Shown: positions 13,301 to 21,000 of the stretch, in pieces | How the letters are laid out: each line of letters begins with the position of its first letter | How positions within the stretch are numbered: the first letter of the stretch is position 1 | NCBI GenBank assembly: GCA_000507305.1 | Contig: DF241816.1 | Coordinates: forward strand, 1 to 64,000 | Reading direction: 5' to 3' | Length of the DNA stretch: 64,000 nucleotides | From: Breviolum minutum Mf 1.05b.01 | Lineage: Eukaryota > Sar > Dinophyceae > Suessiales > Symbiodiniaceae | Translations under genes and position numbers: made by a program | Notes under the pieces: model-generated | What the model was told of the DNA's origin: nothing | The model's database searches: none | The model's input: the letters and a program-made list of their open reading frames with translations, nothing else

Positions 13301-14559
13301 AGTTAGGTGCTTCAAAATTGAGACTCATGAGTCATGTACATGAAATCACCACTCATGAGTCATGTACATGTATATATATATATTAAAATGTATGCATATA
13401 TGTGAAAACGCATTTTTTGTATATATCATATCTACCTCTCCACCTGTGCTACTGTTGATGGTTCAGAAATCCTGCACCTATCTTGAGATGTATAAATCTC
13501 TGGATTACAAACTACCCAACCACAACTGGCTATGAACGCCGGATTTCTTCCAAAAAAACCGTAGGGGTGAGGCATTTTACCGGAGGCGTTGGGCTTTGGG
13601 GTTGAGAAATTTCTCTTTCATTCTGTGTAGGCTGACATGTTTGCCCGCGAAAAGGCGGAGCAGCCGCAGCCTGGGGGGGTTTCGGGGGAAATCTGGGACC
13701 CAATGGGGAGAACAGGAAGGTAGGATTATAGCCACCCAAAAAGTAAACATCGCCCCATGAAAAGGGTCCATTTCAAAAAATCCTAGACACCCAAATGCCT
13801 CCTAAGGATTTTTTGGGTATATATTTTGACGGTCTAAATGCCTTCAAACAGCAGGTGTTTGGATGCCTATAGGGAAAGGAACATATTTTTCCAACCAGCA
13901 TAGACTCTTCGGGATGCGAAAGCCCTTATTATCTAGGAGAGGGTTCCTGGCAGAACATTTTTTGGTAGGGGAATCACCATAAAAACGGGCATTTGTTTTT
14001 TTGTAGTACTGGGAGGGTTAGCATTTCAAATAATATAGGGTAAATGGTTTTGATGATTTTAGATTTTACACATGTTCCCTGCCATCCATGTATGGTATAT
14101 TTTATTAATTACCAACATTCCGTAAAGATCAACCAAATGTAAGTAAATATAATATATACCAGTCCCATGGATGGTATGAATTTGGGACTGGCAAATCAAT
14201 GGGTTTCAAGTTTCAGGGGAGTTGATGTCACCTTTGTTAGCCCATGTATCATGGCTGTTTAAGATGCTTGCCCCGCAACAAAACAATCAAGGTTTAACAT
14301 GCAGGTAACAACGCATACCTGTCAAGCCATCAGCCATCAGGGGGAAGGTGCAAAAAGGGTGGAAAAAAAGGGCAATGTTGAACCCACACGGAACTCAGCT
14401 CAGAATCTCAGTCATTTGAGTGCTGCTTGGTGGTTTCAAATATTTTTCATGTTCACCCCTATTTGGGGAAGATTCCCATTTTGACTAATATTTTTCAGAT
14501 GGGTTGAAACCACCAACCAGAGTGTCAATGATTTTGAAACATCGGTTTATATGTTGTGA
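1316..14559 (+). CDS. Gene A: fragmented IQ-motif protein (exon model)
   Basis: This is a chain of short + strand exons that I read as one gene. The left end is uncertain; 1316 is the first ATG of the first convincing exon. Seen: exons at 1316-1369, 2147-2188, 2863-2917, 3851-3876, 4380-4458 and 5813-5960 join with matching phases. They give a basic helical stretch followed by MIQRRWRGVLTRRRLL, which fits the IQ consensus IQxxxRGxxxR that binds calmodulin or a myosin-type light chain. More exons follow at 6041, 6555, 8780, 9216, 9920, 10218, 13118, 13631, 14405 and 14521, with a stop TGA at 14557-14559. Two introns (5961-6040 and 14430-14520) are exactly F1 elements. The other introns hold F1, F2, F5, F7, F8 and F9 repeats. 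The family beyond the IQ motif is not recognised. It may be more than one gene, because links between 6.7 and 13.1 kb were not phase-proven. Confidence 0.5.
2147..2188 (+). CDS. Gene A exon (14 codons)
   Basis: Acceptor CCGAG before 2147 and a GC-type donor (CAG then GCTAAC) after 2188. Translation DLLVLLERLDPAFQ is in phase 0 with the exon before and after. The short length and GC donor keep confidence moderate. Confidence 0.45.
2549..2649 (+). mobile_element. F1 introner-like element, copy 3 (B-type 5' end)
   Basis: Begins GTGGTGGCAACTCAAATAT, the variant 5' end in which TTTC is replaced by CAACTC. The 3' end CCATCAATCA has lost its AG, so it could not act as a stand-alone intron now. ATGACT is repeated at both borders (2542-2547 and 2650-2655). 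Confidence 0.7.
2863..2917 (+). CDS. Gene A exon, arginine-rich
   Basis: Acceptor GGCCAG before 2863 and donor CAAG then GTGTGT after 2917. Translation EHMRRARPRVLWALSQLQ. It ends in phase 1, which fits the next exon at 3851. Confidence 0.5.
3231..3345. repeat. F7 inverted-repeat element
   Basis: The arm AAAACCCTGGTTGTTCAGG pairs with the mirror CCTATTAAACAACCAGGAT; a centre of TATGTGGTGATTATAAT recurs in all F7 copies. Confidence 0.6.
3851..3876 (+). CDS. Gene A short exon (26 bases)
   Basis: Acceptor TCGAAG, donor CGCAAG then GTGGGG. It starts with two bases and ends in phase 0, which joins 2917 to 4380 and gives ARRNFKKRK directly before the IQ exon. The phase fit is the main support. 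Confidence 0.45.
3990..4379. other. Intron, AT-rich
   Basis: TATGTATATAAG-type microsatellite sequence at 4020-4100, then unique AT-rich DNA to the acceptor CCACCAG at 4379. No exon seen. Confidence 0.4.
4380..4458 (+). CDS. Gene A exon carrying an IQ motif
   Basis: Acceptor GCCACCAG before 4380 and GT donor after 4458. Translation DVVLMIQRRWRGVLTRRRLL then GALYLE. The IQ, RG and following R positions match the calmodulin-binding IQ motif, and flanking basic residues are typical. The frame is supported by phase on both sides. A second frame is also open, so it is not proven. Confidence 0.6.
4516..4780. other. Intron with a weak inverted repeat
   Basis: GGGTATTTGTTTGGAAGG and flanks show partial mirror symmetry but no family match. 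Minus-strand open frames here look like chance. Confidence 0.3.
4835..4936. repeat. F8 inverted-repeat element
   Basis: ACTGTTGATGGAAGAAATCC at the left pairs with GATTTCTTCCATC at the right. Copies recur through the window, usually 100-110 bases. Confidence 0.7.
5813..5960 (+). CDS. Gene A exon ending at an F1 intron
   Basis: Acceptor CGTCAAG before 5813. The translation VNNYFLPKTAAERRAVKQK continues through TTAMLSAK to ELRGSA and stops at the GT of the F1 copy at 5961. An earlier donor (GCCAAG then GTCTCG at 5893) is also possible. The phase joins 4458. Predicted to be helical and basic. Confidence 0.55.
5961..6040 (+). mobile_element. F1 introner-like element, copy 4, an exact candidate intron
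   Basis: GTGGTGGCAACTC to CACCAACCAG, 80 bases. The 7-mer ATCTGCT sits at 5952-5958 and again at 6041-6047, a clean target duplication. Removing the GT-AG span leaves the upstream frame open for 11 more codons before a GT donor at 6075. Confidence 0.85.
6041..6074 (+). CDS. Gene A exon after the F1 intron
   Basis: Joins codon AG|A to give SACHLNEETRI, with a following GTTTTT donor. The first seven bases are the target duplication, so part of this exon was made by the insertion. Confidence 0.45.
6555..6680 (+). CDS. Gene A exon, end uncertain
   Basis: Acceptor CCTCATCAG. Translation DVTTRAANQSLRELRSTILT then TATADPLEARCG, open to a TAA at 6679. A GC or GT donor inside (near 6640-6650) is likely. 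GC-rich with exon-like texture. Confidence 0.55.
6721..6818 (+). mobile_element. F1 introner-like element, copy 5
   Basis: GTGGTGGCAACTC to CACCAACTAG. The flanks share AGAT (AGATCTG before, AGATTTT after). It lies inside a longer intron or at an unrecognised small exon. Confidence 0.8.
6930..7720. other. Gene A intron region without a clear exon
   Basis: Several overlapping open frames of 60-130 codons on both strands show no splice-consistent coding signal. A degraded F2 arm lies at 7620-7680. A possible tiny exon at 7729-7771 (CPNDTRPDGCSLK) follows CCTGGCAG. Confidence 0.3.
7825..7920 (+). mobile_element. F1 introner-like element, copy 6
   Basis: GTGGTGGCAACTC to CACCAACCAG. Flanks ATTATTGCT and ATATTGATT are similar, a possible worn duplication. 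Reading through the join is open but not clearly coding. Confidence 0.8.
8000..8779. other. Intron, AT-rich
   Basis: Mainly AT-rich with a TATATATACATATA tract near 8530-8555. No strong exon found; the frame at 8610-8770 is open but without an acceptor. Confidence 0.3.
8780..8840 (+). CDS. Gene A exon
   Basis: Acceptor GTTCCACAG and donor GGAGTTG then GTTCGG. Translation ALGIPCPLEYLPIPATHLGV. Another frame is open too (HRLWAYHALWSISLYQ). Confidence 0.45.
9216..9330 (+). CDS. Gene A exon
   Basis: Acceptor TACATTCCAG and donor TTAGTG then GTCTTG. One frame gives FRHLFVPQAQEQSSRFNGAL then AHPANVQTAQDLSKKDLS. A second frame fits the phase of 8840. The exon is well supported, the frame is not. 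Confidence 0.55.
9340..9919. other. Intron with a long hydrophobic open frame
   Basis: T-rich sequence makes an open frame full of Leu, Val and Phe at 9340-9535 that looks like composition rather than coding. No repeat family is recognised. Confidence 0.3.
9920..10024 (+). CDS. Gene A exon candidate
   Basis: Acceptor TGCGTAG and donor CATG then GTGGTA. One frame reads HSYHAGQHLAANYALGLRAH then LFSFWGRSHRAQRH. Another frame is also open. Confidence 0.45.
10218..10285 (+). CDS. Gene A exon candidate
   Basis: Acceptor AAAAGCAG. Frame NLEHHFADESLNHSDSLFHY runs to a possible donor TTGCGG then GTTTCG; the same frame stays open to a TAG near 10330. The minus strand is also open. Confidence 0.4.
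10385..10492. repeat. F7 inverted-repeat element (worn)
   Basis: CCCTTTTAAACAACCAGTAT at 10471-10490 is the F7 right arm; the left arm is degraded. Confidence 0.45.
10559..10625. repeat. Short tandem repeat with a palindromic core
   Basis: The phrase GTTTTCCAAAGCTCCCATGG occurs twice, 31 bases apart, with AGCTCCCATGGAGCT forming a near-palindrome between. Confidence 0.6.
10676..10790. repeat. F2 inverted-repeat element
   Basis: ACACCCTGGAAACTTAACAT at the left mirrors ATGTTAGTTTTAGGGGGTGT at the right. Confidence 0.65.
10791..11238. other. Intron or spacer, no exon
   Basis: A short GAATTTGATTTTAAATTC palindrome lies near 11055. Otherwise unique sequence without splice-consistent coding. 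Confidence 0.3.
11239..11340 (+). CDS. Gene A exon candidate
   Basis: Acceptor ATCGGCAG. Two frames are open: EQHYTNPSNLLRVSFIRHKG and, shifted, ALHKPIKPAESQFHPTQRDT. No donor is clear. Confidence 0.35.
11510..11600. repeat. Shared repeat with 42450-42535 and 56570-56655
   Basis: GATTGGGGTGTATAATCACC and GAAGATGATTGGATCCC are mirrored halves also seen near 42490 and 56620, so this is a small dispersed inverted repeat. Confidence 0.5.
11700..11810. repeat. F5 element (AAGGCCTTATT palindrome family)
   Basis: CGGCCTTATTAAGGGAAACC then CCTTGATAAGGCCTTATTTC, the hallmark of F5. Confidence 0.65.
12002..12080. repeat. F9 inverted-repeat element
   Basis: CATCAATGTATGATATATTTACC mirrored by GTAGGTAAATATGCCAGTCC. 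The core TTTACCATAAA is shared with other F9 copies. Confidence 0.55.
12110..12510. other. Region of unclear coding potential
   Basis: A minus-strand frame of 104 codons (12189-12503) overlaps a + frame with MPAIRPEVDFQHLSSRPPGK near 12383. Neither has convincing splice signals. Confidence 0.25.
12513..12622. repeat. F7 inverted-repeat element
   Basis: GCAATGAAAAACCCTAGTTG and CGTTTTAAACAACCAGTATA arms with the TATGTGGGGATTATGAAT core. Confidence 0.65.
12792..12897. repeat. F8 inverted-repeat element
   Basis: TGTTGATGGAAGAAATCCCG mirrored by GGATTTCTTCCGTCAACAGG; about 105 bases. Confidence 0.75.
13118..13243 (+). CDS. Gene A exon (42 codons)
   Basis: Acceptor AGTGTAG before 13118 and donor GGGACAAG then GTATCC. 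Translation LREVLQPDEKKEWRKKFHEH then HPLFEYPFCEDNDSTILFEG. The frame stays open beyond the donor with a hydrophobic run (NSLFILAFLVQLV), so the exon may be longer. It has no ATG and is missed by start-based ORF calls. Family not recognised. Confidence 0.6.
13330..13390. repeat. Tandem pair plus TA microsatellite
   Basis: ACTCATGAGTCATGTACATG occurs at 13323 and 13352, followed by TATATATATATA. Confidence 0.6.
13451..13552. repeat. F8 inverted-repeat element
   Basis: CTGTTGATGGTTCAGAAATCC at the left; GCCGGATTTCTTCC at the right. Confidence 0.65.
13631..13719 (+). CDS. Gene A exon, strong splice sites
   Basis: Acceptor TCTGTGTAG and donor GGAAG then GTAGGA. One frame gives ADMFAREKAEQPQPGGVSGE then IWDPMGRTG. 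The phase of 13243 favours a second open frame, rich in Arg and Ser. GC-rich, clearly exon-like, frame unresolved. Confidence 0.6.
13780..14404. other. Intron with an F9 copy
   Basis: F9 sequence lies at 14085-14180 (CCATCCATGTATGGTATATT and the mirror ACCAGTCCCATGGATGG). The remainder shows a short AAATGCCT-type imperfect inverted repeat near 13790-13860. Confidence 0.45.
14085..14180. repeat. F9 inverted-repeat element
   Basis: The left arm CATCCATGTATGGTATATTT and right arm AAATATAATATATACCAGTC are imperfect mirrors. Confidence 0.6.
14405..14429 (+). CDS. Gene A penultimate exon (start uncertain)
   Basis: Reads SESQSFECCL in the frame that stays open across the F1 intron that follows. 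An upstream in-frame TGA is near 14382, so the exon starts after it; several CTCAG acceptors are available. Confidence 0.4.
14430..14520 (+). mobile_element. F1 introner-like element, copy 7, an exact candidate intron
   Basis: GTGGTTTCAAATATTTTTC to CACCAACCAG, 91 bases. Removal joins CTT G|... in frame to SVNDFETSVYML and a TGA stop. Confidence 0.8.
14521..14559 (+). CDS. Gene A last exon
   Basis: SVNDFETSVYML followed by TGA at 14557-14559. The next gene's start is 445 bases downstream, which suits a gene end. Confidence 0.45.
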   Translation, partial: SVNDFETSVYML

Positions 14560-15003
14560 ATAATGACAATCTTTTGAACATTGGAAGGCGGTTGTTGTCA
14601 TTGGAGATTGTCACTATACAATCCATTCCAAATTATCTTTTTAAGGGAGATTGTCATTGGTCATGGTAGCCCTTTTGGGGATGGATAAATGGCACCCGTA
14701 CCAATCCAACGGTTGTTTTTTCGCGTACTATATCATTTTCGAACTTGGTGCTACTTCTGTGTGCCAAAATTAGATACTCAATGGTTTTGTGAATTGTTGA
14801 CACTGGAGTTCGTTCATATCAGTGTTTACCTGATCTTACTGATGCTGGAGTTTTCCTTTCGAGCTCTGGATACGGTATCTCAAAACATTCCCTTCAAAAA
14901 AGCATTGGTCACTACATCTATGAAACGGTGACCTTCGTCTTGGCTGCAGCCCTTCCCGTCCACAGGAAAAAACGCGTGGGCAGATTGTTTTTTCTTCCCC
15001 TAA
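14560..15003. other. Intergenic spacer A/B and 5' leader of gene B
   Basis: ACAATCTTTTGAACATTGG-type imperfect inverted repeat at 14563-14660 (GGAGATTGTCAT twice). An AG at 14982-14983 could be the trans-splice acceptor, which would leave a 20-base leader before ATG 15004. An open frame at 14910-14980 (YETVTFVLAAALPVHRKK) is unexplained. Confidence 0.35.
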
Positions 15004-15099
15004 ATGGCGTCCAAGCCCATGGTGTCGATAGATCAAGGGGGATATGACGATGTGGTGAGAAGGCAAGATTTGCAAGAAATGGTGTCTCGCTCGCAACTT
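15004..15099 (+). CDS. Gene B exon 1, start codon
   Basis: MASKPMVSIDQGGYDDVVRR then QDLQEMVSRSQL, donor GTGTGA. TAA lies in frame directly upstream and ATGGCG is a good initiation context. Without splicing the frame stops at 15105. Confidence 0.6.
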
Positions 15100-18000
15100 G
15101 TGTGAAAGTGGCTGGAAGTGTTTTTTGACATACCCGGCCACAATGTATATATATACTTATATATACATGATATATCATAATCTTCCATTACATATTTATA
15201 TACACATAAATATGTGTTTTGTTTGTGAATTTCTGAAACCTCATAGTGGTGCCATTTTTTTCTTAGTGTAATGACATGTTTATTCCCCCAAAGGGGTCGT
15301 GATGTTGGGCACAACTCGATCTTGGGATTCCAGGTGTCACACCCCAAATTCCACCGGTTGGGAAAACCCCAAAAAGGTGTAGTGAATAGTAAGGGAATCC
15401 TACCCAACATTCAATGGAGTTTCCTGGTTCCCTTAATAGGTGGTAGGTGATATATAATCCCCCAATTGGCAGTATATACCACTTATATACCACTTATATA
15501 TTGCCTTTTGGGGGGTTATATGCTAACTACCACCTGTTAGGGGGAACCAGAAACAACCATTGAAACATGGCCGAAACATTCAGGTTAAGGATTTATAATA
15601 AAAAAATCCCCAGATAACATAGCACCTGAAAATGGATGGTTGGAATCTGTTGGAATTACGATCGTTTCCTTTTGGGGCTCCGGCCCATTTTCAGGGACAA
15701 GCTGGTTGTTAGTTTCAGGGAGGGTAAATCCATTTCAAAAGTTGGGGTTGGACTCTGGGACCATGTGACGGCAGATACCATTTGGATTTTCTTTCTCGGA
15801 TCCATGGCACCAAAAAAAACACACACATCCAAGTTGGCTTTCTTGCGACGCATGCTGCATCATGACAATCTTCCAGAGGTTCGGCGCGGCATTGGGCTAC
15901 AGAAAGGGGATGTTTGTTTGAAGGAATGGCTCTTAAGTAGGAATACTCCTCCAGCCGGCACAGCTCTCCAGTTTTCCCTCAAGATTTTCTTTGAGCAGTT
16001 CCGGGCTCGTGGGTTGCGTTTCAACATACTCCTCCGAAAACTAACATGCGGGGGTGTACCTTTCCTGTGAAAATGGAGTTTGGTTTTTTGGTGATGCTGG
16101 GTCCAAGTCGATTTGTTCCTTCTATCAGACTTTCTTTTCACACGTTACTTTATCTAGATAGTGGTTTCAAAGAAATTTGATAGTTCATCCCTACTTGGGT
16201 AAATGATCCGATTGGACTATAGTTTTTGAAACCGGTTTCAACCACCATAAAGGTATGGATATCCCATCTCTGCAATTTGGAAACAAAAAAAGATCACCAG
16301 TGATTAGCAAGAATTTCAGGTACCAAAAATGCAGGTACTGAACCTTATCAGGCTATTGTTTGGGGGTGGGTTTTTTGCATAAACCTTCCATACAAGTTTA
16401 AATGTAGGTGAGTACTTCCATTTTAGTTACCTGAAGTGTTTGGTGAAATTTCCAAACCAAAAAGGTTCCAGAAGCACATCTCGACACGTTGGCACGGCAG
16501 CATTTGAAAGTGCCCAGCGGATTTGAGGTCACGAAAGGGGGGATCGGGTCGAAGTGTGGTTTGAAGGTTGTTCGTGAGTTTGTTTACCCTGGAAGTTCAA
16601 CAGTTCGCCCCTGAAAAAATGGTGGTTGGAAGACGATGGTTTCCTATTGGGAGGCTAAGGTTTGTTTGAGTTATCTCAAACCTCGGGAGGGTACGGGGTG
16701 CAAAAAACGACGCAGTTGAAATATAGGGATTAGTGAACAAGTCATTTAGAAGGTTCCCCCCAACGGAAACACAAACTTGAACATTTCCAGCCAGCAATGC
16801 TTGACGAGGGGAGGATACAGGTGAGGAAGATCCAAGAAAGTGAATGGCTATAGATACACAAGAGTATTTAGATATAGAAACACTCATGTTGAATACATGT
16901 TCGACACACTTTGTAATGCACATCATTCTCCAAAATATATCCAATTCTGTAAACATATTTATATAGCCATATGCACATATAGTCCGTTGGCTTTGTCATC
17001 ACCATGGGTGTTCTATGACTGTGTTGGCATGTTACCATTTTGGCTGTTAGGAACTATTGCACCAACTGCGTTCCTACGATTCTTGGCAGCAGCACCCAAA
17101 AAAAGATTTGGGTGGTGGTTTCAAATGTTTTTTTTTCACCACTACCCTCCTTGAAACTAACATAGCCCATAAAAATCCAACATTTTGATGGTATTTACCA
17201 GGAATGATGGGGATTTTCATGGGCTATGTTAGTTTCAGGGAGGGTACTTGAGGAAATGATCCAACTTGATTGATATTTTTCAGATGGGTGGTTCAACCAC
17301 CAACTAGAGGTGTCCTTTTGGATGATTTTTTGGGCGATCGAAGTTGTGCTACTAAAACCCCCCGCAGGATGCCAACCTTAAGCTTCACTTTCCACCTCTA
17401 ATAGGGAGGGGGCTTTCCACTTCAACATGGTGACCCCCCAAAAAACTAACATGACAATAATAAAAGATCCACCCATTTGAGTTTTGATGTATTTCCACCA
17501 TTGAACATGGGGAATTTTTCCAGTTAGTCACTGTTAGTTTTCAGGTAACCTGGAGTTATTTCACGGCCAGCCGTGCTTGAGGCCACCCAATCTCCTAGCA
17601 CCTCCAGTGGAGCAGACCCGGCGCAGGCGTGCTGTGACCGACCTGTAAAATCCCCAAGGTTGGAGGATGTTGGAGGATCACTTAACCCGACCTTTGATTT
17701 TTTGATGATTTTTTTGGGGTCCGCTTATATATAGCCATCCCCAAAAAAGGTCACCAGCTCGCAGAATTGCCAGGGGTACATGAATTTGGTCGAATTTTTA
17801 GCGACCTCGCGAACCGACGTGGTGGATAAATGGTTGATTTTTTATGGTTTCGTTGGTAGATATACCAGTCCCATGGATGGCAGAGGAAGGGACAGTCATA
17901 GCTGGATTTACTGTGTAGAAACAAACATCCTACATGTTACTGTTGATGAACGAAAAATCCTGCACCACCTGGGATGTACGAAACCCTGAAAGTAATGGGA

Positions 18001-21000
18001 TATTTACCATATCAACTGGTGCAGGATTTCAGCCATCAACAGTCCACTTCCCCCACTTAGATGACGTGTGCCGGGCCTGCCAGGCCTTACATGGCTATGC
18101 TGGAGGGCATTTGGGCACCGAAGTGGTCATTGATGGCAGGAACTTAGTAGCACAGGCGCCAGCGGACAAATGCAATGCTTACGGATGGATGGTTGGTTTT
18201 AGGATGGATGGGATACAGCCTAGTGGTGAAGGGTGAAGCCGGAAAGAAGCCCCTGTTTTTTTGGGTAGTTTTTCGGAAATGTTGAGTTTAAAAGACCTTA
18301 CCACTTTATCACTTCAGAAACTTTTGGGGGAGATTGAAAGGTTTAACAAAAACCACTTGGGGGTTTATTGAGTTGAATTTTCTCCATGAGGTTGATATCA
18401 CAAATCACAGGTAAACATGGTGGTGATAATTGCAAATGGTGATGTTTTTCTAGTTTTTGAAACTTTGAAAATCAGGCTCAGCCTCAACGTTCCATTTTAG
18501 AGTTCTCAGGAGCAGTGTATATATGTATACATACGAATCATATGAAGCATTTCCACTCATTTTTTCCGATATTTTGACACCCGTCCAGCACTGAAAGCTA
18601 TACACAAAGATCATAAAGATCATCACTTAGAATCACCAAAAGTTTCAGGTACCTAAAATAGAGGTACTGAGCCTTGTAAGGCTATTTTGGGGGTGGGGTT
18701 TCCCTTGCATAACCCTTACACACATCTTATATAGGTGAGTACCTCCATTTTAGGTACCTGAAATGTTTGGTGATAGAAGCCTACAAACCCCGGTTGAAGA
18801 CCCTTCAGGCGGTGGAAGACTCGGGTGTTTTGGCCATAGTTGCACCACCATGGTCTCTTCGTTATGTGGGCCTTTGGCGTTGGAGATGGTGGATGGGGTT
18901 GGACGGATTTGCCCGTGAAGAGTTGCCGCGTAGATGGAGATTTTGTTGATGTTGGTTATATGTACATGCAGCTACATGCATGTTAAACATTCCAGGTTTC
19001 CTTTTCGGGTTCTTTTTGGAATGGAACCACCACCATTTGTTGGACATTTTCTTGCAAGCTACTCAGGGTGGTACCAACCATTTTTTGGGGGATTGGAGTG
19101 GTCAAACTTGATAAAACTTGCCTAACAAGAGGTCCAGAACCCACCAGAAATCCCTCCCCTCAACTAAAACATCGATACATGCTATGCCCGAAGAAAAAAA
19201 CACAACAAAAAACGCCAGCACAGGATTGGCCGAAAAAAACACCAGTTACAAATTGGGGATACTACAACTCCCATATTTAGGGTTGTATAACCTGCAACCC
19301 TCATCTATTACCCTCCTTGAAACTAACATAGCCATGGAAAAATCCACCATTTTGATGGTATTTACTAGGAAAGATAAGATTTTCATGGGCCATGTTGGTT
19401 TCAGGGAGGGTACTGGTTTTCCTTTCCCGGCCCACCACCGGGGACCTTTGCAGGTCTTTGGTCCACGCATTTTCCAGTTGGTGATTCGAAATTTAGCAGA
19501 TCCGAGCCGTGGATTGGTCATCTGCGAAGGTGGGGGTAGGGTGGGCAATGAAAAGAACCTCTGGGTTGTTTAGGGATATATGGATGTTTCCAAAAATAGA
19601 GGTATCCCCACCCAAATCATCCATTTTAATAGGGTTTTCCATTATAAACCATCCATTTTGGGGATACCACTATTTTTGTCAACACCCATATAGGGGATGA
19701 TACTGCCCATTTATGTGGGGATTATAGTTATAGTTAACCATTACAAGGATCCCTATTAAACAACCTGTATAGTGAAAAGTACATGTTTTTTGTTGTAGTT
19801 CGGGTGTTTGACAACATGATCATATGATCCACTTACACTCCTGTAAACTAGCATGGCCATTTACCACAAAAGATGACGATTTTTCAGCCGGCTATGTTAG
19901 TTTGACAGTATCAACAACGTTCTTCCATTTTTCCTCTTAAGGGAACAATGAGCCCATGAAAGGTGCCCCATTTCCAGCAGTTTTGGAACCATTCAGAAAT
20001 TTCCAGGATCAATTTTCATGACCAACCCCCCTGTCAACCGCAACAGCTGGGCGGCTGGTTGGCCGTTGGTTCTGACAGGCCCTGATGAAGCACGGATTCG
20101 TTCCATGGCTACGGAGATCGCTGGGGTGCTGGGTGTTGGCGTCGCCTTGCTGGGTCAAGCGGAAGCCTACCAGGTGCGAATGGCAAGAACTTGGAGGGGA
20201 ATTGTGTTGGGGCAATTTATGCGGGGATTATCCGGTAGTGGTTTAGTAGTACATACTTCGTACTTAGTATTATATCATTCCTGAGTATACCATCCTTAGT
20301 ATACTTTGGTAACTTCGTATATTTCCCTATAGATTGTAATCAATCATAGGACCTCCACTTGGGTTCATACTGACTATCCTTGTTGTAACCAGCATGGCGA
20401 CCATCTTTCATGGGAATTCCCTATGTTAACCAGCCGGTATGATAGGAGTGGTTTTCCGGCCAAAACGATCCACTCCACAACGCTGGTGGATCATGGACAC
20501 CCCCCAAAAAAAAAGCGGAAGCTCGAAGTTGAACATGACATCATGGGAATTTAAGGTAGCTACCTCCCAAGAAATAAGGCCTTGTTAAGGGACTATTAAC
20601 CATTGGTTTCCCTTAATAAGGCCTTATTAGTGTTTTATTTCTTGGGGGGGGGGGTTGGCATTGGGGGGGTACCTTAAATATCTTAAATTCCCATGATGAC
20701 AGGGGAATGGAAAGGAAGCATCATCTTCCAAAATGTTCCAAACCTCCTTGACTTCCAGTCTTCCAGTTCCATATCAGTTAGTAGTAACCTCTATGATCAT
20801 GAAGGTTCATGTTTGTCGTCGGGGGATGGAAGCGCTTCATAATCTGCCAGTGGTGGTGATGGTAGGTGATGGTAGCGATTCTCCGTTCAATTCAATTCAA
20901 TTCAATTCAATTTACATGGCCTTCCAATTGTTCCCAGTTGCGATCACCAATGAACATGCACTGTTTCAACCCGGAGCGTACGGGCTAATTACGAGGTTCT

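Noticed and set aside
15636-16070. 144-codon continuous ORF as a single gene
   Set aside because: The left third covers repeat-like sequence and the end covers an F2 arm. The two coding-like cores fit better as separate exons in phase with gene B.
20887-20912. TTCAA repeats as a coding Asn/Ser/Ile/Gln tract
   Set aside because: The flanking exons join in phase when the tract is removed as a GT-AG intron.
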